A DNA stretch of 64,000 bases from Tetradesmus obliquus (lineage: Eukaryota > Chlorophyta > Chlorophyceae > Sphaeropleales > Scenedesmaceae). The stretch is from NCBI GenBank assembly GCA_030272155.1, contig CP126199.1, forward strand, positions 5,010,501 through 5,074,500, given 5' to 3'. Position numbers and translations under genes: made by a program. Position 1 is the first letter of the stretch; each line of letters starts with the position of its first letter. Positions 21,604 through 32,124 of the stretch are shown here, in pieces. The notes beneath the pieces are model-generated. The model made no database searches. It was given only the letters and a program-made list of their open reading frames with translations, and was not told where the DNA came from.

Positions 21604-24600
21604 GATGATAGCAGTGAAGGCATTAGTGAAAGTGGCACCATTGACAACAGCAGCAGCAGTGAGCAGGCGCTTGCGCAGCAGCTGCTGGAGGTTCAAGAGA
21701 AGGTGGCTGGGCTCCAGGAGCAGCTGCATGGTGAGCCTGCTGCATAGCCACGTGAATGCATGGCTGCCTTCCTAGCTGTGTTTGTTCTGATCATGCGGCA
21801 TTGCATGCTGTTGTGCAGGACTCGCTCACCCTGCCAGTGCCTGCATAGTATATGGCAATCGCAGAAGATGCAGGTGGCAAGGCTGTGGTGTGCTTGCTGT
21901 GGCTCTGCCTACCTGCCTTCTCAAACTTCACTGCTTACTTCCACCATGAAACCCAGCACTGCGCATACTGTCTGTTGCTGTATGGCAACATGGGCTGCTG
22001 CTGCAGGTGTTGAGTCAGCACATTAGGCAGCCAGCGAAGCACTGCAGCTGGCGCAGCTGCGATTCAAGCCAGCACTGCATGCTGTTGCACATAAAACCTC
22101 TTCTCCCAACCCCCTCTCTCCACGTGTTATCCTTCTCTGTGTCGACCTCTCTCAGGTTTGCAGGGTTGTGCTCTGCATACTGCGGCTGTGCCAGCTCCAT
22201 CAAACAACCTCCTTCCACCTTGCAACCTAGCACCAATTGTGAATCACGCGTTTGTTTGATCGGCCTGGTTCCTGCTGCAGGTGTTGAGTCAGCACACGAG
22301 GCTGCAAGCGAAGCATTGCAGCTAGCGCAGCTGCGCCTCACCAACTGCCAGCCGCAGGGGTCAGCAGCAGCAGATGCAGGCAGCCACCACGGCCGCAGCT
22401 TAGGCAGATTCCTCAGTGGCTCCTGGTTTGTGCCAGGCAGTGCATCAGGCGCTGCAGCAGGAGCAGCAGCAGCAGCAGCTGGTGATGGCAGCAGCAGCAG
22501 CAGCAGTGCGGCAGCTGAGCCAGTGCGGCAGCTGAGCCAGATGCAGCAGGTGAGCCATTGCATTGGGCATGTAAGAAGAGGGCTGCGGGCGCTTGTGAGG
22601 CTGGATGTTGCTGCTGCCAGTGATGAGGCAGCAGCAGTGCTGAAGCACTTTGTGCCAGGGCAGGAAGAGGAACAGCAGCAGCAGCAGCAGCAGGAGGAGG
22701 AGGACAGCTGCGGCAAGCCAGCAGCACCAGAGCTGGCGGCAGCAGCAGCAGCAACAATGGACTCAGGCGTTTGCATTGATGACGGCAGCAGCAGCTGCCA
22801 GCAGAGCAGCGTCATTCCTCTGCTGCCGCAAGCTGCTGACTCAGCACAGCAGTGCTTCCACAACACCAGCAGCAACAGCAGCAGCAGCATGCACAAACGA
22901 GGCTCCTTCAAACAGGGCTCTGCTGCGCTGGCAGCCGCCCAACCACCCACCACCACCAGCAGCATCAGCATCATGCGCGTGGCGCGCGGCGTCGCCTACC
23001 CGTTAATAACATCGTTACGGCGGCTGAGCAGTGTGTTTGTATCCGGGCTGGGCAGCACGACAGCAGTAGCGCTGGGCACTGGGCTGGGCGTGCTGCGGCT
23101 GGGGCTGGGCGTGGTGAAGTTCCTGGTGCAGCTGGGAGTGTTTGCATCTGGTGAGCATCCAGTGTTACTATCTTTATTGATATTTTTCATTATCCCTATT
23201 ACACTAATGCCTATTATCATCGGTTTCTTCGTGCTGTGGCTGGGGCTGGGCGTGGTCAAGTTCCTGGTGCAGCTTGGCGTGTTTGCCTCGGGTGAGCAAA
23301 TTAGGTTGCCTGTGTCTGTCTGTATGGTAGCAGCTATGAGCGTTTTGACCTTAGGTTCACACATTGATGGCTATTTGGCATGCGTTGTGTTTGCTTTCTT
23401 TGCCTGGGTCCCGCAGCCAGCAGCATAATTGGCAAAGTACTGGTTCAGAGGAAATTCGGGTGCTTGCTTACTTTTTTGAGTTCTAACAATCCATGCGACC
23501 TGCACTGACACTGGACCACCTGCACTTGCTGCTGCTGCTGCTGCTGCTGTGCCAGTGCTGTACACGCTGCTGGCGCTGGACATTGACCCAGTGGAGCGGC
23601 TGCTGCAGCTGCTGCCCATGTCAGAGGTGCGCGAGCTGCTGTAGCTGCGGCTGCAGCACTTATAGCGTGCATCAAGCAGCACCCTAGTAGCATGGCTTTA
23701 CAGGTTGTGTGGTAGGTACACATGAGTGCTGCCAGTTCATCAACGCTACACCGGCTGCATTTCACGTGTCTGAACGAGCGACTGCACGTGCTGCTGTGCC
23801 CTGAGTGCAATCAAATGTGTACTGCTGTGTGCTGCGCTGCTGCACCCATCCCCGTACAGGCCAGCCAGGACCGTGCCAGCCGCGCAGTCACGCACGCCAT
23901 GCGCGGCGTATTCGTGTCATCCCTCAAGCTCTCAGCCTATTGTGTGCTGCGTTGCTGCACGCCTCCCCCCTGCAGGCCAGCCAGGACCGCGCCAGCCGTG
24001 CAGTCACCCGCGCAATGCGCGGCGTCTTCGTGTCATCCCTGAAGCTCTCAGCCTTCCATGCAGGCTTCACCTGGCTCACGCTGCGCGCTTTCGACGCGCA
24101 TTTTGTGTGCCTGGCGACAGCTGCATCTGCTGTCGTGGCTGTGCTGCCGCTGGTGCCTGTTGCACTTGTGGCGGCGCCTGCGGTGCTGGAGCTGGCGCTG
24201 CTAAGGGGGGCGCCGGTGAAAGCGCTGGTGCTTGCGGCGCTGCATTTGGGGGCGTACTATTTTGGAGATGACCTCATCTTCAGAGAGGTGAGACAGACTG
24301 TCTTCGAGTTGCTGCAAAACTGCTGCTGATATCAGTGTTGGGCTTATGATTGCGGATTGTTGCATGCTGGTTGTTGACGGCGCTGGTGCTTGCGGCGCTG
24401 CATTGGGGGGCGTGTTTTGGAGATGACCTCAATATTTTGGAGATGACCTCATTTTCAGAGAGGTGAGAAAGAGGAAAGGCGTGGCTGCACTGGGGCATGC
24501 GTGCAGCTGTGTCTGAGTTGCTGTGGCTGCTGGTATCATTGGTGTTGGGCTTGAGATGGCGGACTATTTGCATGCTGGGGGGGGTGGGGGGTGGAAGGCG

Positions 24601-25372
24601 CTGGTGCTGGCGGCGCTGCACCTGGGGCTGTGCTATTTTGGGGATTACTTCATCATATTTAGAGAGGTGATTGGGAAGGCCCAGAGGGCGTATGGTGGCA
24701 TGCGTTGTGTGTTTGCATGAGTTGCTCAAGCTGGTGCTGGGGCCCTCCGGGTGCTTGGCTCGAGTTTGACGGCGTGCTACATGATGGTGACCGCACTTGC
24801 TACAAATATTGTACATGCCATAAACCTAACTGCGGCCTGCCATCACTGTCAGTGCTGCTCAGACTGAGCGCGGTACAAAGTTGTTGAAACATGCAGCAAT
24901 CAGCCAGAACTGGCTCAAAGTTTGCCTGCCAGCAAGTAACACGGTGTGTATCGCTTACGCTGCGTGCTGCCGTGTGCGTGCAGGTGGAGCCGACGCTGCC
25001 ATACCTAGTGGGCCTAGGAGTGTTTGGAGGTGCGTGAAAAAGCAGCTGCAGCATGATTCTGCTGGTGCTGGTTATACCTGACATGTCTGAATGCAAAAGA
25101 CCTGGCAGTCGCTACTGCTGCTGCTGCTGCTGCTGTTGTTCACTCCACATGCATTGCTTGGGGACTGCTGAGCAGTCGTGGGTTGCAATGGGCCATCTGT
25201 TTGACTGACTCTGCATGGCCGACCTGCTGCTGCTGCTGCTGCTACTATTGCTGCTGCTGCTGCTGCTGCAGGCATGTACACCTTCAAGAACCCTCTGCAG
25301 GGCGTGCTGCTGGGGCCCATGGTGCTGGCGCTGCTCTCAGTGGGCTACAACCTGCACAGAGACCTGTACTGA
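16480..25372 (+). CDS. TMEM245-like / AI-2E-permease-fold membrane protein with large low-complexity insert
   Basis: Eleven exons: 16480-16667, 16903-16965, 17210-17330, 18079-19977, 20181-20717, 21037-21730, 22281-23150, 23556-23626, 23976-24287, 24984-25029, 25272-25372 (1633 aa). Membrane segments occur near the N-terminus (residues 22-47), in exon 3, exon 5, the end of exon 7, and exons 9-11. The strongest family match is the C-terminus: FHAGFTWLTLRAFD, then repeated hydrophobic segments with LPLVPVALVAAPAVLEL, then VEPTLPYLVGLGVFGG and MYTFKNPLQGVLLGP, which follows the order seen in animal TMEM245. Exon 4 (633 codons) is almost entirely poly-Gln/Ala/Ser, making the protein about twice the animal length. 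Exon 6 has a Leu/Gln coiled-coil-like stretch. Transported substrate is unknown. Ladder copies of exon edges sit in at least four introns, so exon choice there is by frame and best similarity. Confidence 0.85.
17400..17960 (+). repeat. ladder of degenerate copies of TMEM245-like exon 3 end
   Basis: The end of exon 3 (GAGCTGCAGCAGAAGAAGCAG|GTG at 17310-17333) recurs in intron 3 around 17418, 17500, 17608, 17684, 17839 and 17939. Several copies keep the preceding 'gccaag..caggagctgcagc' and the GTG donor, and some retain 'gcttgcaggaac' linkers. Divergence grows along the array. Confidence 0.75.
22000..22066 (+). repeat. decayed copy of TMEM245-like exon 7 start
   Basis: An acceptor plus 'gtgttgagtcagcaca' at about 22007 duplicates the true exon 7 start at 22281. 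The copy contains an in-frame TAG and so cannot code through. Confidence 0.85.
23233..23297 (+). repeat. copy of TMEM245-like exon 7 end
   Basis: The segment coding GLGVVKFLVQLGVFAS with its GGTGAGCA donor occurs at 23095-23156 and again at about 23237-23297, about 142 bp later, inside the intron. Either donor could in principle be used. Using the first donor leaves the second copy intronic. Confidence 0.85.
23850..24668 (+). repeat. copies of TMEM245-like exon 9 start and exon 9 end
   Basis: The exon 9 start (ASQDRASRAV...) appears first at about 23859-23938 and again, intact, from 23976. The exon 9 end (coding ALVLAALHLGAYYFGD with GAG|GTGAG donor) recurs after the exon at about 24383-24465 and about 24597-24668. 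Thus the intact exon is flanked on both sides by copies of its own edges. Confidence 0.85.
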
Positions 25373-25451
25373 GGGGTCTCAGTGTATTTGAGCTCAAAAG
25401 CGCAGCCTGTGATACTGGCTTCTGCTGAGACGGTGGAGCAACTGCGGCGCG

Positions 25452-25456
25452 TGTAA
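25452..25456 (+). terminator. TGTAA poly(A) signal of TMEM245-like gene
   Basis: TGTAA, the usual chlorophyte polyadenylation signal, lies 80 nt downstream of the stop codon at 25372. Confidence 0.5.
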
Positions 25457-26338
25457 TGTGTGTCCTGTGTGACCTGCAACTGATTTCCAAGTGGCTGAAC
25501 GGGCTGTTGCGGTTGGGCAGCCCTCAGGGCCTGCTAGGGTTTGAAAGAATGCAAGCCTGTGTACTGGGGCTTTCATGCTGGGCTCTGTCGATGCACTGGA
25601 GTCAAACGGCTGAATGGGCTGTTGCGCACAGCTGTGCACCTGCAGCTAGGGTGTCAAGATCTTGAATTCTAGATTTGGCCAAGCCTGGGGCCCATCTGCA
25701 CTGGCGCTAGCTTTGTGTTCCTAGCAGCACGCTTTGCAACAATGGTAAGCTTCTGTAGCTGAATCCAGTGGTATCTGGCACGGCACGTCGCTGCCAACCG
25801 GCGCAGGTGCTGATTTACAAAGAAATAGGCCCTTGGTCATCACACGTATGAGTGACGCAGGCCAGGCCAGCCTGTAAGACGGCCATTGGTGCTTTGTTGA
25901 TTAAGCTCTAAAAACTTAATAAAGTTCCAACTCGTTGGTCACGACCTGGGCTGTATGTATCTTTGGCGATGGTAAGGCTCGAGGCTCGTCATCATCTACG
26001 CTCGCTGCATACACCGCCTTGTAAACACGCATATACCTTGAGTATGTGTTTATTAAACATGATTAAATCGACATTAGTTATTCGCGGCTGTGATGACCAT
26101 GATTCCTTCAGACTGATGTTGTCACTTTTTATGTGATGCTGCGAATGTGCTCTTGACTAAATGTTACAGCCGGCGACAACAACCCTTCGATCCAATGCGT
26201 TTGAAGACAGTCTCGGCACAGAACAGAATTGTATCAGCAAGCGCGCTACACTCTTTCTGTGACACACAGCAGTGCGCAGAAGCCTTTCTTGTGCCGATCA
26301 TACTGTTTACCAGCACGTAAGAGTACAGCATCTCCGAG
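25457..26338. other. intergenic; promoter region of the phosphate transporter
   Basis: No gene. From about 25890 to 26330 the sequence is clearly more A/T-rich and free of CTG repeats, consistent with a promoter and 5' UTR for the following gene. I do not see a PSR1-type site I would defend. Confidence 0.45.
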
Positions 26339-27960
26339 ATGGTGCCGGCAATGCCAGAATACCTCTGGCTGGTGGTGTGCGGAGCTCTAGGTGAGTGCTG
26401 ACAACGTACTCGACAACAGCAATAGGCCTGCTCCGTCCAGGGCGATGCACTGACCGGTTACGTGACTGCTCCGTGTTCTGCTTGCAGCGGCCTTCGGGGT
26501 GAGTATTATTGCGGCTTGTTACGGGCTGCAACCGTGAGGGCGGCCCCATGGTCAGGGGGCTATGGTGGTACTTTGACGGTTCGCAGTCGGTGTTGCTGGT
26601 GTGCTGTCTATGCCCGTAGCTGACCCATCCGCACTTGTAATTTGGCCATCGTGCTCAATCTTGTTTTCGCAACGCACAGTTCGGCTGGGGCACAGGTGAG
26701 CCTTGCGGGCTGACTCGTTGCCAGGAACTTCCTGTGACTGCTGCATGTTGTGAATCAATAACGCCGCAGTTGTGCAACTTCAGCATTCCAGCTGAGATTC
26801 CACCCTCAAACTGTCTGCATAGCTGCTTATATTTTGCTCGTTGCTTTGCTGCAGGTGCCAACGATGTGGCAAATGCCTTTGGAACCAGTGTTGGAGCCAA
26901 GACCATCACACTGCGCCAGGCTGTCATTGTGAGTCCCGCAGCATGCGCGGCATAAATTGTTGCGCTAATTCCTGCCAGGCCATCCTCAACTGCGCCTAAG
27001 GCATTCTGGCAGCGCTACATGCATATCCTTGCACAATCCACCGCAGCTGATCTCAAGATGTATGCTTGCACGGCACGGTGATACGCTGCTGCTGCAGATT
27101 GCCGCCATCTTTGAGTTTGGAGGGGCCATGCTGTTGGGTCGCGTGGTGACCAACACCATCGCCGGAGGCATTGCAGATCCTGCTGTGTTTGCTCGCCAGC
27201 CTGAGGTGCGCAGAACAGCAAAAAATCCCATGTTAGAAAGAAATCTTATGTTTGAACATGCTGCTGCCGATGTGATGGTGCACCAAACCAGCCAACAGCA
27301 TGCCATTGCAGCCCTCAGCTGCGGATGCATTAGTAACCTGCCGGTTGACTCGAGCCGGATCAGCCTTGTAGAGCAGTCGAGTGAGGCCGGTGTATGCAGT
27401 ACCCTCAAAAGACAGCTCAAGACTGTCTTGAGCCCATTCTGCCGTAAAGTGTGTCCTGCTGTAGTGCTGTGCTCAGCCATATGACGCATGGTTCTGGCAC
27501 CTCTAAACACATGTTGCGCCGCACTGCCGCATGCAGGTGTATGTATGCCTATGGCATGTGTAGCAGCACATGCTTAGATGCTCAAAAGTGACGTGCCATG
27601 TTGTCTCATGCTGTTGCATCGCGCTGCTGCCGCATGCAGGTCTATGCCTACGGTATGGTCATCGCACTGGCTGCAGGCTTCATCTGGCAGGGATGGGCCT
27701 CCTACATGGGATTCAACGTGTCAGCCACACACTCCATCAGTGAGCGGCCCAGCACGGGTGTTTGTATTTTCCCATTGTTCATATCAGAAAGATGTATGAG
27801 TGCACAGTGCTGCTACATGTAGAGCAGGGTTTGGTGCGTCAAAGGGCTGCTGTGTGCAGCAGTGCGTGTGGCGGCTGAGTGTTATGTATGTCTGCTCGTT
27901 GCACCTGCGCCTCGAGGTGTCACATCGATGCAGTCACCTTGTTGCTGACACACTTTTGTT

Positions 27961-27993
<33 letters not shown>

Positions 27994-30520
27994 CTGCTGA
28001 TTGCAGTCGGTGGTATCATGGGCTTTGCACGTGAGTTCCTGGCAATGCATTGTGACTTGCAGCACCTGCTCTGCAGCCATTTGTAGCCATGCAGCCCTGT
28101 TGCTCGATTTACTGTTTTTCTAATGAATACGCAAAAAGCTAAAATAAAATGAAAGGTGTCTGCCGCCAGCCCAAACAAACCAGCCTACCTCTTGCATGGC
28201 GGATGCCTGTTTGCGAACGTGCGCTGCCTGCATATGCTCCGGATGATCATCTGTCATCCTCAGCAGTGTAGTGAGACTATCCACTCACTTTTTTTGCGTA
28301 TGCCTGTCGCCTGCCCGCCCCTGTCCTTCGCCGTCTATCCCACCTATCAGTTGTGTACGGTGGCGGCTCCGCGGTGCAGTGGGCAACGCCCGACCCCACT
28401 CAGTTCCCACCCTACAAGGGCGTGGTACCCATCATCATGTCTTGGTTCTTCAGCCCTGTGCTCACCGGACTCGCCTCGGCGCTCATCTTTTCGGTCATCC
28501 GCGCTCTGGTCATGCGCCGCAAGAATGCCGCGGACCTGGTGTTCTGGGTGCTGCCCCCGGCTGTGTTCATCACCCTGTTCATCAGTGAGTGAAGGGTTTA
28601 GGTTTAGGTTTTAGGTTTCTTGGTCAGAACAGTGTTTTTGTGTATGTCTTGGCTGGCAGTATTACTGTCGCCGCGTGCGAGTTGCGAAGGTGCTTGATGC
28701 CTTGCGCACATCCTTGCATGCTGATGCTGATGCTGCTGACAAGCTGCCCGCACTGTTATAACTGCCTGTTTTCTCTCACTAACCATATTGTTTTGCCAAA
28801 TGCTGTGCCGCCCGCAGACGTCTTCTTCGTCTTCACTAAGGGAGCCGCCAAGACACTCGGCAACGAGTGGCCCGCCAGTAAGAGCGTGTGGGTGGCTGCC
28901 TGCGTCGCTGCCGGAACTGCTGTCCTGACAGCCGTCATCGTACTGCCGCTGCTGCGCATCAAGGCCCGCAAGCATCATGAGGGAATTGAGGCCAAGGCTG
29001 CTGCCGAGGCCGCCGCCAAGGAGTGAGTGCTGCTGCTACTGCTGCTACTGCTGCTTGTCTTGGTCTGCCGGCTGTTTTTGCCGTTTCGGCAAGCGCAGCG
29101 GCTCTTGCCATGACCTGAGCTTCTTGAACCTCTGCAGCAAGCACTTGATGAGTGCTACCTTGCGCGCTCTCTCCCTCTCGTTGAGCTGATGTTGTGTGTT
29201 TGTGTGTCCCATGTGGCGCTTGCTTACACATTCGCAGTGCCGCAATCGACGTCTCAAAGCTGGACGGCGCAAGCGACGACCTTGAGCCACAGCCAGATAT
29301 CCAAACCCTAAACTCCAACCCTTATTTCTGTCTCCCGCCACCTATTGACACATTCATAGTGCCGCAAGTGACGTCCCAAAGCTGGACGGCGCAAGCGACG
29401 ACCGTGAGCCACAGCCAGATATCTAAAACCTAAACTTCAACCCTGATATTTGTCTCCCGCTGCCTGTTGACATATTTGCAGTGCCGCAATCGACGTCTCA
29501 AAGCTGGACGGCACAAGTGACGACCTTGAGCAACAGTTGGATGTCTACACCCTAAACCTAAACCCTGATATCTGTCCCCCGCTGCCTGTTGATACATTTG
29601 CAGTGCCGCAATCGACGTCTCAAAGCTGGACGGCGCAAGCGACGACCTTGAGCAACAGCCCGATTCCGAGCCCACCACCTGGATGGGCCGCATGACAAAG
29701 AAGGCTTCCAAGGCTGCTCTGTACGGCACATCCGTTGACATCCACCAGACTGTCGAGGACGACCCTATGATTGCTGCGCTGCACGAGCGTGCCGAGAAAT
29801 TTGATGAGCGCGCGGAGCACGTGTTTGGCTACCTGCAGGTACGGCTGCCAGCCGGATGTTGGTTGCTGTTGATTGCTGTTGAAGGTTGTGCACTGGACTT
29901 GCTCAACACAACACACAACACATTATAAGATAACTACATAATGACTTTGCTGAGACAGCAGCACGTGCTGGCGTATTGCAGGTGACCTACGCTATCGCCT
30001 TCTAGCACTGTCAGGGAAGCCTGACAAGCAGCATGTGGCTTGCTGACGGCCTGTTGCCTGTTGTGTGTTTGGCTACCTGCAGGTGTTCTCTGCCATCTGC
30101 GTGGTGTTTGCGCACGGCGCGGGAGAGGTCGGCTACATGACAGGTGCGCAGTCTGACCAGCTTTGACCGAGTTTGACCAGGGTTGCCCAGCTTTGACCAG
30201 CATGGACTGGATCCCAGAACATGTTGCTGATGTCCACTGCTGGCGGTGCTGCATCACACATTGCAGAAGGAGGCACATTGCACGCACACATTGCCTCTGC
30301 ATCAACGTGTTGTGCAACACAATCTGTACATGCAGCTGCCAACTCACCATATCTCACCATATCTCTGTTGCTGCCGTAGGTCCCCTGAGTGTGATCTATG
30401 ACATCTACCTCAATGGCACCCTGAGCACCAAGCTGCAGCCCCAGATGTGGTGCCTGGTGATCTCTGCACTGTCCCTGGTGATTGGCCTCGCCACATACGG
30501 CTACAACGTCTGCAGGTCAG

Positions 30521-30580
<60 letters not shown>

Positions 30581-31960
30581 GATTTGATGAAGAAAAGAAT
30601 ACCCATGTTTGCATGCCTAGCGGTGCGCTGGGCTTCTGATGATTGATTGTACACTGTCTGCTGGCCACAGCAGTGCAGCACTGCAGCCGTGACACAGCAG
30701 CAGCAACCATCCAAATCTGGAAAGCATTCACTCAAGATCTTGTTATTTTGCCTCGTTATGTTGCCCCGTCTTTGCAATCCCGCAGGACCATGGGTGTCTC
30801 TATGGCCAAGCTCTCACCCAGCCGCGGCTTCTCTGCTGAGCTGTCCACTGCCCTGGTCATCCTGGTGGCATCGCAGCTGGGCCTGCCCACATCCTCCAGC
30901 CAGTGCATCACAGGTACGTTTCAAGTAAAGACTTTTTTGCTTGGTTAGCACGCATGGCATGTGGCGTGAACCCTTCATCCTAGTAAGATGCATCATTTTG
31001 ACGCCAGCTTGGATTCATTTCTTACATGTACAATGCAAACTCTGTGTGTCTACAGGTGGCATTGTGGGAGTGGGCTTGATGGAGGGTATCCGTACCGGCG
31101 TGAACTGGAAGCTGTTTGCGCAGCAGTTTGCAAGCTGGGCCGCAACGCTGTTTGTGGTGGGCCTGGGCGTGGCGGCTGTCTTCGCGCAGGGCATCTACTC
31201 ACCCTCCAAGATTGATGGCGACCAGGTGAGCTGAAAGCTGCTGGCGGCTGCTGCAGATTGCGGCTTGCAGGAAAGCGTTGGTCGCTTGCAGGAAAGTCAA
31301 GCTCTTGCACGTTTGGAAACAATATGTTGCGGCAGTGGCGCCTGCTGTTTGCCTCGGCATGGTTTGCCAGCCTAGCGATGTTATTTGCATTGTTACATCC
31401 TCACACTGCCAGTACAGCCTCTGCCGGTTCCGACCCAATCCTCACCAGTGTTACTTTTTATGTTACTTTTTCTGTCACTAACAGGTCCGCATATACGAGG
31501 ACAACGTGGGCAACATCACCAACGCCATGCTCTCCAACTTCAACACAAGCCTGCTCTCTGCCTACAATGGCAGCCAGGCAGGCAACCTCACATCCCTGGA
31601 CCCAGTTTCATGGGCCGCCATGAACAAGACTGTGCAGACATTTGGCAAGCCAGCTTCCAAGATCATGGCCACTAAGGGCTCAAGCTCTTTCATCCGTGCT
31701 GCTGATGTGGTCGATGAGCTGAAGGCAGCGCTGGGCCTGTACCAGAACAACACCATCTTCACGCTGGGCCAGGTGAGAACTTCACGGCGGCTGGGGGGCA
31801 GGGGAGCGTGAAGTTTGTGACGGCGGCTGGGATCAGAGATCGTGCTGGGGTGAATTGGTTTTGCTGCAGGCACATCTAACCTCTATGCTGCGGCAGCGCA
31901 ATTAGTCAACAATTTGCTGTTGTACATGTTTCGACGTGCTTGTTGCTGACAGTCCCTGCA

Positions 31961-32015
<55 letters not shown>

Positions 32016-32124
32016 GTGTTCAACACCGCAGAACAAGGTGCTGCCAGGAGCCGTAGACCTCTGCAATGACTTCCTGGGAGGACCCACCCCCTGCTTCTCA
32101 CCCCAGCTGGTGCCAGCTCAGTAA
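26339..32124 (+). CDS. PHO4/PTB-family Na+- or H+-coupled phosphate transporter
   Basis: Sixteen exons: 26339-26390, 26488-26498, 26680-26695, 26855-26928, 27098-27205, 27640-27739, 28007-28030, 28351-28584, 28818-29022, 29604-29838, 30083-30143, 30380-30515, 30786-30913, 31056-31225, 31485-31772, 32032-32124 (644 aa). The N-terminal half has the family signature GANDVANAFGTSVGAKTITL (from residue 27). The C-terminal repeat has SQLGLPTSSSQCITGGIVGV. About 12 membrane segments flank a hydrophilic central loop (exons 9-10), as in plasma-membrane Pi transporters of the PiT/PHO89 type, known as PTB in green algae. An extra loop near the C-terminus is rich in Asn-x-Ser/Thr sites and probably faces outside. 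The second signature reads HGAGEVGYMTGPL rather than HGxNDVxNAxGP. Exons 2, 3 and 7 are microexons (11, 16, 24 nt). ATG 26339 is favoured; an in-frame ATG follows four codons later. Confidence 0.95.
27520..27560 (+). repeat. partial copy of PTB exon 6 start
   Basis: 'ctgccgcatgcaggt' plus a drifted exon start at about 27526 repeats the true acceptor region of exon 6 at about 27627-27660, some 105 bp upstream of it. Confidence 0.7.
28590..28620 (+). repeat. telomere-like TTTAGG run just inside a PTB intron
   Basis: Immediately after the exon 8 donor the sequence runs agggtttaggtttaggtttt, an imperfect TTTAGG(G) array of about 25 bp. Confidence 0.7.
29230..29650 (+). repeat. four-rung ladder of PTB exon 10 start with telomere-like linkers
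   Basis: The acceptor and first ~45 bp of exon 10 (coding AAIDVSKLDGASDDLE) occur at about 29238, 29359, 29481 and 29603, spaced 121-122 bp. Linkers contain 'ccctaaac' motifs followed by 'cattcgcag', 'cattcatag', 'atttgcag' and 'atttgcag'. Only the last copy continues into the long open exon (29604-29838). Copies 1 and 4 are nearly identical over about 50 bp; copy 2 has a changed acceptor (TAG). Confidence 0.9.
29819..30084 (+). repeat. direct repeat bracketing PTB intron 10
   Basis: 'gtgtttggctacctgcaggt' occurs at 29821-29840, across the exon 10 donor, and again at 30065-30084, across the exon 11 acceptor. In the first copy the CAG|GT is a donor; in the second the CAG| is the acceptor. Period 244 bp. 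Confidence 0.95.

Noticed and set aside
29230-29650. CRISPR-like regular repeat-spacer pattern at ~121-bp spacing
   Set aside because: Eukaryotic context, repeats are coding exon starts, and 'spacers' are similar to each other.
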